Assembly: GCF_921293095.1 (NCBI RefSeq)
Contig: NC_060252.1
Coordinates: 81,860,866-81,924,865 of the forward strand
DNA: 64,000 nucleotides
DNA from: Ischnura elegans
Lineage: Eukaryota; Arthropoda; Insecta; Odonata; Coenagrionidae
Reading direction: 5' to 3'
Shown here: positions 36,990 to 45,183 of the stretch, one piece after another
Numbering within the stretch: the first letter of the stretch is position 1
Layout of the letters: the number at the start of each line of letters is the position of its first letter
Translations under genes and position numbers: made by a program
Notes under the pieces: generated by a model
Database searches by the model: none
What the model was told of the DNA's origin: nothing
What the model saw: only the letters and a program-made list of their open reading frames with translations

Positions 36990-37298
36990 ATGAACAGCCT
37001 TTTAGCACAGCCGGTGGGTTCTCTAACCCTTTGGAAAGAGATAGAGGAATTCATATTCAAATTAAAAGAAAAAGCAGACGAAGAATTTAAAAAAATCCTC
37101 CAAGAGGCGGAAATAAGTCCGGATCCGAGTGCTTTGCACAATGTCTGTGATCAATATGAAGCATTTTATGAGAGAGAAGTCTTTCAAAAATTAACTGAAG
37201 ATTCGTTAAAGTCAACTATAATAGAAAGGCTGCGTTATTTAAACAAAGATGTTTATGATTATTACATGAGAATTTACAATTGGTGTGATTATTATTAA
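36990..37298 (+). CDS. Small charged helical protein, unrecognised
   Basis: The 102-aa product is Glu/Lys-rich and predicted helical (WKEIEEFIFKLKEKADEEFK; YEAFYEREVFQKL) with an aromatic end (YDYYMRIYNWCDYY). I recognise no domain and see no homolog in Polinton 1. A TATA box is at the right distance and the frame fills the space to the dUTPase. Its location just downstream of the E-box array suggests an early or regulatory gene, but that is a guess. Confidence 0.55.
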   Translation: MNSLLAQPVGSLTLWKEIEEFIFKLKEKADEEFKKILQEAEISPDPSALHNVCDQYEAFYEREVFQKLTEDSLKSTIIERLRYLNKDVYDYYMRIYNWCDYY

Positions 37299-37495
37299 GC
37301 GATTAGTCACCATTATACACTCATATAGCGTCTCCCTGTTCACTCGCAGCACAAACGGCTTTGATAGATTAAAAGACGCATTCCCTATCCTAACTCACAC
37401 GCCGAAATCCAGTATCCGCCGCTATATACCTTGTTGGATATCTCAGGCAGGAGACCGAGCACAACAAACGGCTGTTTAATTACCTATTAAGAAAT

Positions 37496-37939
37496 ATGAG
37501 TCAGCAAAGGAATTACAAACTTAAATATAAGAAACTTACAGAAAACGCGCGTGATTTATACAAGGGTTCTACTAATGCTGCTGGTTTTGACCTTCGAAGC
37601 GCATATGACTACACCATTTCACCAGGAAGTCGTCTGTTAGTAAAAACAGATCTCCAAATTGAGCTGCCATGGGGGTGCTATGGGAGGATTGCCCCGAGAT
37701 CTGGTCTGGCCTTAAAATATGGAATAGATATTTCAGGGGGAGTACTGGATTTCGATTTTCGCGGAAATGTGTCAATTATAATTTGTAATAATAGTAGCGT
37801 CGTCTTTAAAATAAATGCTGGTGACAGAATCGCACAATTAATTTGTGAACAAATATTAAATCCTGATTTGGAAGAAGTGGATTATATGAATGAAACTGAG
37901 AGAGGATGTAAGGGATTCGGTTCGAGTGGAGAGAATTGA
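37496..37939 (+). CDS. DUT: dUTPase (trimeric family)
   Basis: The 147-aa protein hydrolyses dUTP to dUMP, protecting replicating DNA from uracil. All five motifs are present: AAGFDLRSA (28-36), PRSGLA (67-72), GVLDFDFRG (82-90, with catalytic D85), GDRIAQ (109-114) and RGCKGFGSSG (136-145). In motif 3 the usual tyrosine is replaced by Phe88. Length is normal and there is no signal peptide. It lies between the E-box promoter region and a converging minus-strand gene. I see no dUTPase in Polinton 1, so it is an optional cargo gene, probably taken from a host or another virus. Confidence 0.95.
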   Translation: MSQQRNYKLKYKKLTENARDLYKGSTNAAGFDLRSAYDYTISPGSRLLVKTDLQIELPWGCYGRIAPRSGLALKYGIDISGGVLDFDFRGNVSIIICNNSSVVFKINAGDRIAQLICEQILNPDLEEVDYMNETERGCKGFGSSGEN

Positions 37940-38098
37940 AAGAGTAGCCGCTAATTGTATGAAATTAAATTATTTGAATAATAATGTATAATATGATGTT
38001 TTTAAAAAATTAAAAAAATTATTTAAAAAAATTTATCTCTACTTTTTTTTTACCTAAAAAAATCTTTCAACCATAGAGAATACTAATTAAGAGAAATA

Positions 38099-38599
38099 TT
38101 AAAGAAATTGTGAAATATCTAGAATTTCCCCGTCTTCATTGAAAATGAACACTGTCCCGAACCCAAACGCCTGAGGACTCCCTACGTACAATGCAATTGC
38201 ACTCGGCATGTCCGTTACGAACCAAACCACTCCCCATGAACGCCCCGTCCCCGTGGGATCGAAATACGAGCCTGGGGGTAAACCGTATTGTTCAGCGGTA
38301 GCCGACAATTGTTCAGCGCTCAAAGGTGGTAGATTGTCCGCAACTGATAATAACAGTAAAACTGCATACGTACAATTATTTGTAGGAGTTCCATCATGTA
38401 TCTGGATCTCAAACGGTGGCATATCCAATAAGGCGGGGTCTTCATTCAAAACATTGTCCAATTCCTCCATTAAAATTTCAAAATCGAGATGAAGCAAATA
38501 GGTTTGTAATTCATCCAGCGACTCCTCTCCCATCTCTTCACTCGGGAATCTGTTTTCGCTATTTTCCAAAGGAATTCTGGAATGATCTAGTGGGACCAT
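38099..38599 (-). CDS. Unrecognised acidic protein
   Basis: The 166-aa product from ATG 38599 has an acidic N-terminal half (EEMGEESLDELQTYL, EELDNVLNEDP) and a C-terminal half that looks like a small alpha/beta domain (TYAVLLLLSVADN, WGVVWFVTDMPSAIALYVG, TVFIFNEDGEILDIS). I recognise no family. It shares a short divergent promoter with the gene at 38778: a minus-strand GTATAAA is at 38708-38714. An in-frame GTG upstream would extend it by 15 residues, but ATG 38599 is preferred. Confidence 0.65.
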   Translation of the reverse strand: MVPLDHSRIPLENSENRFPSEEMGEESLDELQTYLLHLDFEILMEELDNVLNEDPALLDMPPFEIQIHDGTPTNNCTYAVLLLLSVADNLPPLSAEQLSATAEQYGLPPGSYFDPTGTGRSWGVVWFVTDMPSAIALYVGSPQAFGFGTVFIFNEDGEILDISQFL

Positions 38600-38707
38600 T
38601 TTAATAAATTGGTTGAGGATGGGATGGGTTAGAAGCACACACACACAACTTCACTTAAGAGCGGTACACGGACTAACAAGGGTCGTTTTAAGCGCCGTTT
38701 TTATGAA

Positions 38708-38731
38708 TTTATACACAAGAGGTATATATAT
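38708..38731. promoter_or_regulatory. Back-to-back TATA boxes, divergent promoter
   Basis: GTATAAA faces left (38708-38714) and TATATATA faces right (38723-38731). They serve the genes starting at 38599 and 38778. The boxes are only about 10 bases apart. Confidence 0.55.
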
Positions 38732-38777
38732 CCACTAACAATAAACACCACTTCACTTGCCAGCGAGACACGTAATA

Positions 38778-39296
38778 ATGAGGCTCGTATTGAGTGCAGT
38801 TACTTCTAAGACGGGAGTGTTGGAATTGGCCGCGACTGATCTTGACACAAATAGCGTATTGTGGGTCACCTTTCAAAGAAATGCAAAGCTAGCAGTTGGT
38901 GGTAAAAAACTCCAATTTAAAAACCCACTTGAATGCGAGTCAACTTCATTCGAAAATGGTATGATACCTCATGCAGAAATTCTTCCAATCTTGGAGGCTG
39001 TGGTTGACGGTGCTACAGCGTTGTACGCATTCAGCGAGGTCGAGTGTAATTTCTTCTCCGAATTAACAAAACGCACTTTCATATGTTTGGAAAAAGAACT
39101 TAATTGTCCGGCGCCGGAATTATGTTCTTTTGAGACAATAGGATGTTTAAATCCTTGCCATAAGTTACGTAATAGTACTTGTGCGTTAAGAAATGCTTAC
39201 TCACTCGCAAAGTGGATGCGATACAATCTTCTGAGTAATGACGTCAACGCCTGTCACCATTCTGATGCATGCATTTCCAGCGCACTTCCTACATAA
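38778..39296 (+). CDS. Conserved accessory protein with Cys-rich C-terminus
   Basis: The 172-aa protein is the counterpart of 17516-18043: LELAATDLDTNS, VGGKKLQF, ICLEKELNCP and CLNPCHKLRNSTCALR recur with the same spacing. The invariant cysteine/histidine block suggests zinc binding or a structural site. In Polinton 1 the gene lies after the protease; here it sits upstream of the ATPase, so the gene moved within the element lineage. Function is unknown; a degenerate RNase H-like fold is possible. ATG 38778 matches the homolog's start. Confidence 0.7.
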   Translation: MRLVLSAVTSKTGVLELAATDLDTNSVLWVTFQRNAKLAVGGKKLQFKNPLECESTSFENGMIPHAEILPILEAVVDGATALYAFSEVECNFFSELTKRTFICLEKELNCPAPELCSFETIGCLNPCHKLRNSTCALRNAYSLAKWMRYNLLSNDVNACHHSDACISSALPT

Positions 39297-39355
39297 TGGG
39301 TGGGGATGGAATATCAGCGAAAACAAGGTTAAGAAAGGATGGAAAGTTATGCACC

Positions 39356-39362
39356 TATAAAT
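39356..39362 (+). promoter_or_regulatory. TATA box for the 253-aa gene
   Basis: TATAAAT lies about 40 bases before ATG 39400. Confidence 0.45.
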
Positions 39363-39399
39363 GGACTGAATCGTTCCTTCACAGCAATATACGATCATC

Positions 39400-40161
39400 A
39401 TGTATTCTCTGCAGACGCTGTGTATCAGAACAGTCAGAGGTTGGAGTGGTACAGGCAGAGAGGCGGATCTAATAGAAATTGCCGAGTTATTAAGAAACTA
39501 CTATCCGCATCTGTTTAAAGAGTTGATGCGGACAGATATTGATAAAGGTGTACAAGAAATGAACCCGTCAGCGCTGACACATTTCAGCTACTTGTTAGCC
39601 AGAGGAAAAACAGTTGCAAATATAATTTTCCGAAGAGATTTTACTCTCTCGGAATACTTTGGGATAAGAGATTTAAGATATTTTGATGGACAAATTGTGA
39701 TAATGCTAAGGGGAAGAACACCGATACACATAAAGTTCAAGCATTTTGTTAAAAACAAAAGGAATGGCCGACGTGAATTACTCTGCCCTATGTGTTTTTA
39801 TCCAGTGCTAGATAAATGCAAAGATATAACAAGTTTTGTTAAAAGTTATTCTGCAGATACTTTTAGTGTTGTTGAAAAAAGTATTTTAGTTAGAGATCCA
39901 GTCAAAATAGTATCGTGTTTAAGTAGTTGGTGTGAAAACTGCTGTATAAGATCGCTGTTTTCTGACATACATCCAGTCGATTATTGTATACCCAGTTGTG
40001 GAACAGAGGAGGTAACTGATTTTATGTATGTCAACGATGTCAAGATAATTGAATCGAGGTTAAAGAGATTCAATTATAAAAGTTATTTTAACGACCATTC
40101 AGTATTTAAAAGACTGAAAATGTTCCCGTACATGCTGACGGATAGTGAAGATAGTGATTGA
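39400..40161 (+). CDS. BC-box-like protein with Cys-rich zinc-like motifs (253 aa)
   Basis: The protein begins MYSLQTLCIRTV, which fits the BC-box pattern S-L-x3-C-x3-V at the very N-terminus, as in the two small Polinton 1 proteins. After a helical stretch (LIEIAELLRNYYPHLFKEL) there is a CPMC pair (about residues 129-132) and a later CENCC cluster, possibly one or two zinc sites, then an acidic end (DSEDSD). I do not recognise the main domain. A virus-encoded substrate receptor for a Cullin ligase is a testable idea, not a finding. Confidence 0.6.
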   Translation: MYSLQTLCIRTVRGWSGTGREADLIEIAELLRNYYPHLFKELMRTDIDKGVQEMNPSALTHFSYLLARGKTVANIIFRRDFTLSEYFGIRDLRYFDGQIVIMLRGRTPIHIKFKHFVKNKRNGRRELLCPMCFYPVLDKCKDITSFVKSYSADTFSVVEKSILVRDPVKIVSCLSSWCENCCIRSLFSDIHPVDYCIPSCGTEEVTDFMYVNDVKIIESRLKRFNYKSYFNDHSVFKRLKMFPYMLTDSEDSD

Positions 40162-40705
40162 GAAAACAGTAAAAATAATTGTGAAATCTTTTGAGATATA
40201 GTGAAGATCATTGTTAAATTTTTTTTTTAAAATCTATTGATCATCTCTGTTGTTGTAAAAAAAATATTTATAATTATTGTAATCTATTAATTGCTTTTTT
40301 GTATTGTTAAATTCTTTTAAATCTATTGATCATCTCTGTTGTACCAATATTTATAATTATTGTAATCTATTAATTGCTTTGATTTTTTGTAATATACTAA
40401 TTGTTTTTTGTTTTTTTTTTCAAAAAATATATTTTTTATAACAGTAAATCTATTGGTTCTGTTTAATAACTAATGATACCATATTGTGAAAAAAAAACAT
40501 TGATATATTTTCTAACAATATATATATTTATTATCCTCTATTAATGTTTTCATATCATAAAAATTAATAATAAATGAAAATAAATTTGATATAAGTGTTT
40601 TTTTAAATTCAAGCAATCCATTACAGCGGATAACATTTATAATTAAATGAATCTACTATAATAAAGCATTTAAGTAGGTCCCGTCAACGTGGTGAGAGTG
40701 TTTAG
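40162..40705. other. AT-rich noncoding spacer with diverged direct repeats
   Basis: A segment beginning ATCTATTGATCATCTCTGTTG recurs about 89 bp apart (near 40230 and 40320), followed by shared ATTTATAATTATTGTAATCTATTAATTG. No gene is visible. It separates the accessory block from the ATPase-to-capsid block and might hold a promoter; a weak acceptor-like TTTAG directly precedes the ATPase ATG. Confidence 0.5.
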
Positions 40706-41344
40706 ATGTCTTTGAAATGGAAACATCCATTCACGTGCATTTGTGCTGGTCCGTCTGGTTGTGGGAAAACAAATTTTGTTTTGCGATTCCTAAAAAATTT
40801 ACCGCATTTAGTTGAAGGGAATATATCCAAGATAATATGGTGTTCTACACCAAATAGTCAACCATTAATTAAAGGCGTAAATTTTTTAAACGAACTCCCC
40901 GAAAGTTTCATCAACCCACAAAAGACACCAACTTTATATATAATTGATGATTTAATGCATGACTCTTTTAACAACAATAAGGTTAGCGAATTATTTACAA
41001 AGGGATCGCATCATTGCAATATTTCGATAATTTTAATAAGTCAAAATATTTTCTATCGTTCCCCATTTTCACGCACGATATCTCTTAACGCAAAATATAT
41101 TGTTTGCTTCAGAAATATCCGAGATCGATCACAATTTAGATATTTAGCGAGTCAAGTCTATCCTCAAGATTCTAAAGCTCTCAGTGAGGTATATATGCAG
41201 GTTACCTCAAAACCTTACACTTATTTACTCTTAGACTTTGCTCAGGAAACTGACGATCGGTTGAGATTCAGAACTCATATCTTTCCTGAAGAGATCACTG
41301 AAGTTTACACCCCATTAAAGCTTATGGAAGAAAAAACTTTGTAA
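40706..41344 (+). CDS. ATP: A32-type genome-packaging ATPase
   Basis: The 212-aa protein has Walker A GPSGCGKT (residues 14-21), Walker B TLYIIDD (about 78-84) and a Q-motif region ISQNIF. It is closely similar to 11622-12263 throughout (KWKHPFTCICAGPSGCGKT at the start). It opens the rightward structural block of Polinton 2 and is intact. Confidence 0.93.
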   Translation: MSLKWKHPFTCICAGPSGCGKTNFVLRFLKNLPHLVEGNISKIIWCSTPNSQPLIKGVNFLNELPESFINPQKTPTLYIIDDLMHDSFNNNKVSELFTKGSHHCNISIILISQNIFYRSPFSRTISLNAKYIVCFRNIRDRSQFRYLASQVYPQDSKALSEVYMQVTSKPYTYLLLDFAQETDDRLRFRTHIFPEEITEVYTPLKLMEEKTL

Positions 41345-41364
41345 AACAAAAAAAATTCGTAAAT

Positions 41365-41702
41365 ATGAGAAAAAATAAATTGGAAAGATTAAAGCGAAAT
41401 AAAGGTGTCTTGAAGGAATTAAGTCGAGCTAGTCCACAAAGAAGAAGGAAGATAATTGAAGCAGGAAATTCAGACCTCATTAAAACATTAAGCGAGTGTT
41501 GTAAAAATATTATTAATGGTAACGTTAATATAAGCCCGAAGTCTAAGAAGAAATTGACCAGATTTAAGAAGGCTATTAGAGAAATAGCTTGCTATAAAGT
41601 ACCCCTGAAAAAAAGCGGAGATTATTGAGTCAAAAAGGGGGATTTTTACCAGTCTTATTGGGTTCTCTGCTTAGTGGTTTAATAGGTAGTTTCATTAAAT
41701 AA
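41365..41702 (+). pseudogene. Small basic virion-type protein, frameshifted before its hydrophobic tail
   Basis: The first frame (41365-41628, 87 aa) matches the N-terminal part of 12241-12567, including the CCKN position of CDCC. It then stops, while the conserved QKGGFLP hydrophobic tail continues in the -1 frame to a stop at 41700-41702. The switch falls at a run of seven A residues (about 41608-41614). Either one base was lost or gained, or the ribosome is meant to slip there. The heptamer does not fit the classic X-XXY-YYZ site exactly because the base before the run is G. I call it broken with moderate confidence. Confidence 0.7.
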
Positions 41703-41707
41703 TTAAT

Positions 41708-42778
41708 ATGAGTTTTCAAAAGTTCCTGTTGGTGAATCCGGACGATATCGTGAAATCCGAAAATTTAACTGAGCAATTATCTAAATTAGACAAGGAAATG
41801 CATTCTGTTTTACTACGAAAGGACTTAGAGGATTCACAGAAATGGCATCACTATAGGAGAATTTTAGATGCGTACCTAGAAAATGTTTCAGAGAGTAAAC
41901 GTGACGATTTTTTACCTCCACTTGATTTAGTAAACGTTCTTTCTCCTCCAAAAAGCAATGATTTTAATGGGAAATCGAAGGAAGGTAAGCAAAAAAAAAA
42001 AAAGCTGGAGTCTGTTAAAAGAGGAAAACGAGTGTTTAATATTCCTAGTGATGGGGTTATTAGTAAATTAGGCAATGGAAATAATAATACTCCGAATTTG
42101 GATAAAGAAATGCGGAGGATTTTAGACCGTAAAGACATCCCAGACTCTCTGAAATGGCAATACTATAAGAGATTACTTAATTCGTATTTAGAAAACAATT
42201 CGAAATCTAAGGATAGCATTCCTCTCGCGGATCTTAAGACGGTTAGAACTCCAGAGGAAAGAATTAATACACCCAAGGCTGAAAAAATCAACGATTTAAA
42301 GAATAAAGGAAGAAACATATTGAAAAATTATACAGAAATTGAAGACCGATGGGGAAAAAGCCAAGAAAGAGGGGAGGAGAAGATGGAGGAGATATTGAAC
42401 GAACTGGAAGAAAAACTTCGGGACGAAGAGGTGGAAAAGAAAGACGTGGGAATAAAACACGAATTAGACGAATTATCACAAGAGGAACAAATGGACTTTA
42501 CGGATCTAGAAGTATCACCAGCAGCTCCGAGGAGAGGAAGTCGAAAACGAGTAAAAAAGGTACCATATTCACCGTCAACTCCGAGGAAGAAGAAGAAAAG
42601 GGCTGTATCACTAGACAACAAAGAAGGAAAGAAAATAACAATGTCCCCGAAAACTCCAAGGAAGACATCAGACGACGAAGGAGATCGTCGAAAACAGGAG
42701 AGAAAAAAAAAACACCTCCATCAAACCCCAAGAAAAAAAGGAAGAAAGGAATTACGGAGAGAGAGATTCCATGGTTGA
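41708..42778 (+). CDS. Conserved LDKEM-domain protein, duplicated module and S/T-P tail
   Basis: The 356-aa homolog of 12564-13103 is twice as long. The helical module occurs twice: LSKLDKEMHSVLL...KWHHYRRILDAYLEN (about 24-60) and LDKEMRRILD...KWQYYKRLLNSYLEN (about 131-163). A highly charged Glu/Lys region follows, then SPSTPRKKKK, SPKTPRK and QTPRKK repeats typical of proline-directed phosphorylation or DNA-binding tails. Its stop lies inside the integrase start (42771-42778). The function of the family is unknown to me. Confidence 0.78.
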   Translation: MSFQKFLLVNPDDIVKSENLTEQLSKLDKEMHSVLLRKDLEDSQKWHHYRRILDAYLENVSESKRDDFLPPLDLVNVLSPPKSNDFNGKSKEGKQKKKKLESVKRGKRVFNIPSDGVISKLGNGNNNTPNLDKEMRRILDRKDIPDSLKWQYYKRLLNSYLENNSKSKDSIPLADLKTVRTPEERINTPKAEKINDLKNKGRNILKNYTEIEDRWGKSQERGEEKMEEILNELEEKLRDEEVEKKDVGIKHELDELSQEEQMDFTDLEVSPAAPRRGSRKRVKKVPYSPSTPRKKKKRAVSLDNKEGKKITMSPKTPRKTSDDEGDRRKQERKKKHLHQTPRKKGRKELRRERFHG

Positions 42779-43850
42779 GTCATCCTTAAGCAAAATCTTT
42801 TTCGACCCTTCCAATCCAGCTAGTTTTTCGACTAGAGATGCTCTATGGGCTGCATCGGGAAAAAAATTCTCAAAGGAAAACGTACAAAAATGGTTAGAGT
42901 CACAAGATAGCTATACACTTCACAAACCGATTAGAAAAAGATTTCGTAGAAATCATTACGAAGTGTCATACATCGATGAAACTTGGCAGTGTGATCTAAA
43001 TGATATGAGATCTCTGAAAAAATATAATAATGGCTATCAATATCTTCTTACGGTGATAGACCTCTTTTCAAAATATGCATGGGCTAAACCCTTAAAAAAT
43101 AAGAAACCTGAAAGTGTGATACATGCTTTTCGCTCGATTTTTAACAAACGAAAACCATTGAAAATTCAAAGTGACAAAGGTGGTGAATTTGTTAACATTA
43201 AATTCAAAAAATTTCTCGACGAGCGAGGAGTTAAATTCTTTTCCACAAATAATCCCGACATAAAAGCCTCCATTGTGGAAAGGTTTAACAGAACGTTGAA
43301 AAGTAAAATGTATAAATATTTTACAAAAAATAACACTTATAATTACGTGAGTGTGCTCCCGAAGCTACTCAAAGGATACAATGATCGAAAGCATTCCAGT
43401 ATTGGAATTGCTCCTTCTCAAGTAAACGAATCGAGTGCATTTTCAACGGCTGTGTATCAGTCGAGAAGACGACTTAAGCAAGATGATGGCGGTAGGAAAT
43501 TTGAGATTGGTGACCATGTTCGTATTAGCAAGGAAAAGTTGCCATTCGCTAAAGGTTACACACCGAATTATTCTACAGAAATATTTAAAGTGAAATCCAT
43601 TTCAAGGGATTTTCTCATACCCACATATAAATTGGAAGATTTAAATGGTGAAGAAATACGAGGTTCTTTTTACGGAAAAGAGTTAGTACGAAGTAGAATA
43701 ACTGATAATACTGAATTCAAAATTGAAAGGGTTTTAAAACGGAGAGGAAAAGGTGCTAAGCTGGAATATTTCGTTAAATGGAAGGGTTACGACGACAGTT
43801 TCAACAGTTGGATATTAGCTTCCACTGTGAAAAGATTGCTTAACAATTAA
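42771..43850 (+). CDS. INT: Retrovirus-type DDE integrase with chromodomain
   Basis: The 359-aa enzyme has catalytic D75 (WQCDLN), D135 (QSDKGGEF) and E170 (IVERFN), spacing D-x34-E. Its C-terminal chromodomain is at about 310-355 (FKIERVL...EYFVKWKGY...SW). The close match to the Polinton 1 integrase begins near residue 10, so this shorter start is probably the ancestral one. All catalytic residues are intact. The start overlaps the preceding stop. Confidence 0.95.
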   Translation: MVESSLSKIFFDPSNPASFSTRDALWAASGKKFSKENVQKWLESQDSYTLHKPIRKRFRRNHYEVSYIDETWQCDLNDMRSLKKYNNGYQYLLTVIDLFSKYAWAKPLKNKKPESVIHAFRSIFNKRKPLKIQSDKGGEFVNIKFKKFLDERGVKFFSTNNPDIKASIVERFNRTLKSKMYKYFTKNNTYNYVSVLPKLLKGYNDRKHSSIGIAPSQVNESSAFSTAVYQSRRRLKQDDGGRKFEIGDHVRISKEKLPFAKGYTPNYSTEIFKVKSISRDFLIPTYKLEDLNGEEIRGSFYGKELVRSRITDNTEFKIERVLKRRGKGAKLEYFVKWKGYDDSFNSWILASTVKRLLNN

Positions 43851-43856
43851 GCTAAT

Positions 43857-44558
43857 ATGAATGATTTTTATATCACACTACTTAGCGACAGTTCGGCAAA
43901 ATTTTACCCAGACAATTCGATCGCTCATTTTCGCACAAAACTTGCTCGGAGAATCACTCTCAGTGAAAGAGAAAAATGGGTTGTTGGGTTAGTGGAAATA
44001 TCATTACCACGCGTTAGCGCACCAGTGAGCAATAAGGTGTCTATTCGAATGCTCAACAACGAGCATGAAATCACGTTAACGAAACCAAGATATACATTGT
44101 CTTCATTGTTCAGTGAACTTCGAGAATCCATACCTGAAGACAGGCTATTAGAATATGATATCGAAATAGCAAATTTGGATAAAGGTGATGGTATTTCTGA
44201 AGATGCGGTAATCCTTTCACCTAGTAAGGCATTGCCAACGTCTTTATCTGACTCGGTAGAGATCAAAAGGAAAGAACCACCAAAAATCAAGGAAGAGGAA
44301 TACGTTGGAATCGTATTTGTTTATAACGATCTCGTGAAACCGCAATTTATAGGCGACACGATGAGTAGATGTTTAAGAGTCATTAACATTGGAAGGGGTA
44401 GACATCAAGTATTTCAACAACCGTATTATGTCCCTGTTGAACGGATGGAATTTGATAGTATTGAGATATTTCTGGGAGATAAAATGGGTCTATCATACCC
44501 TTTTGAATCGAGCATCGAACCTGCAAGATTGATTCTTCACTTTAAAAAAAAGGAATAA
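43857..44558 (+). CDS. Minor capsid protein (penton-like, mCP)
   Basis: The 233-aa protein starts MNDFYITLLSDSSAKFYPDN and ends with NDLVKPQFIGDTMSRCLRVIN and PYYVPVER, the same termini as the Polinton 1 mCP. It lacks the long central insertion and the KAPEDTP repeat of that copy. It is likely the capsid vertex subunit. The frame is intact and is followed by the core protein gene after 27 bases. Confidence 0.8.
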   Translation: MNDFYITLLSDSSAKFYPDNSIAHFRTKLARRITLSEREKWVVGLVEISLPRVSAPVSNKVSIRMLNNEHEITLTKPRYTLSSLFSELRESIPEDRLLEYDIEIANLDKGDGISEDAVILSPSKALPTSLSDSVEIKRKEPPKIKEEEYVGIVFVYNDLVKPQFIGDTMSRCLRVINIGRGRHQVFQQPYYVPVERMEFDSIEIFLGDKMGLSYPFESSIEPARLILHFKKKE

Positions 44559-44585
44559 TTTTCATAAAGTTCAGTTCCCATCAAG

Positions 44586-45119
44586 ATGTCTACGGATGTA
44601 GATCGATACTTGAAATATTACATTTCAAGACAAAAAGGTGGTGAGATTGGTCCCATTTATCGAGCCAGTCAATATAGACAGAAAGGGAACGGATTAGGGA
44701 GTTTTTTTAGCGGGCTTTGGCGATCCGTGAGACCTCTTTTCACTAGCGGTTTGAAAGCAGTTGGGGAGGAGGCTGTGAAATCAGGAATTGGTGCCCTCAC
44801 AGATATCGGTACAAAGCCTGGAAAGGAAATTTTAAAAACTCGTCTTAAGGAGGCGGGTAGTAATTTAAAAAGACGTGCCGAAGACAAAATGGAAAGAATG
44901 GTGGGGGCTGGTCTACGCACGGCAAAGAGACCACGTAAAAAAGCGGCTGTGAATGCAATTCCAATCGTTAAAAAGAAGAGAAAGGTTAAAAAGGTGAAGA
45001 GAATAAAACGAAATCCCATCTCAAAGAAGAAGAAGAAAATTAGAAGACCAGTAAGGAGAAGGAAAGGACGTGGGAAAAAACAGCGAGGTGCTGGCATAAG
45101 GGATATATTTTCATTATAA
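44586..45119 (+). CDS. Basic virion core protein, adenovirus pX-like
   Basis: The 177-aa counterpart of 15249-15698 has RQKGGEIGPIYRAS near the N-terminus, an amphipathic GNGLGSFFSGLWRSVRPLF segment and a helical NLKRRAEDKMERM region. MVGA|GLRTAKRPR, which fits the adenain form (M/I/L)-x-G-x|G, is followed by a very Lys/Arg-rich tail. Cleavage would release the basic tail or the membrane-active part. Both GG sites are conserved with Polinton 1. Confidence 0.78.
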   Translation: MSTDVDRYLKYYISRQKGGEIGPIYRASQYRQKGNGLGSFFSGLWRSVRPLFTSGLKAVGEEAVKSGIGALTDIGTKPGKEILKTRLKEAGSNLKRRAEDKMERMVGAGLRTAKRPRKKAAVNAIPIVKKKRKVKKVKRIKRNPISKKKKKIRRPVRRRKGRGKKQRGAGIRDIFSL

Positions 45120-45183
45120 TACAAATCCAATGAAATATTATATTAGTCTTTCGGCTGGGACGGTGGAAGGTACATCAACGAAA

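Noticed and set aside
45130-45183. Longer N-terminus for the Polinton 2 major capsid protein
   Set aside because: The Polinton 1 homolog starts near MAEHMLSSLDLF, which aligns to ATG 45184.
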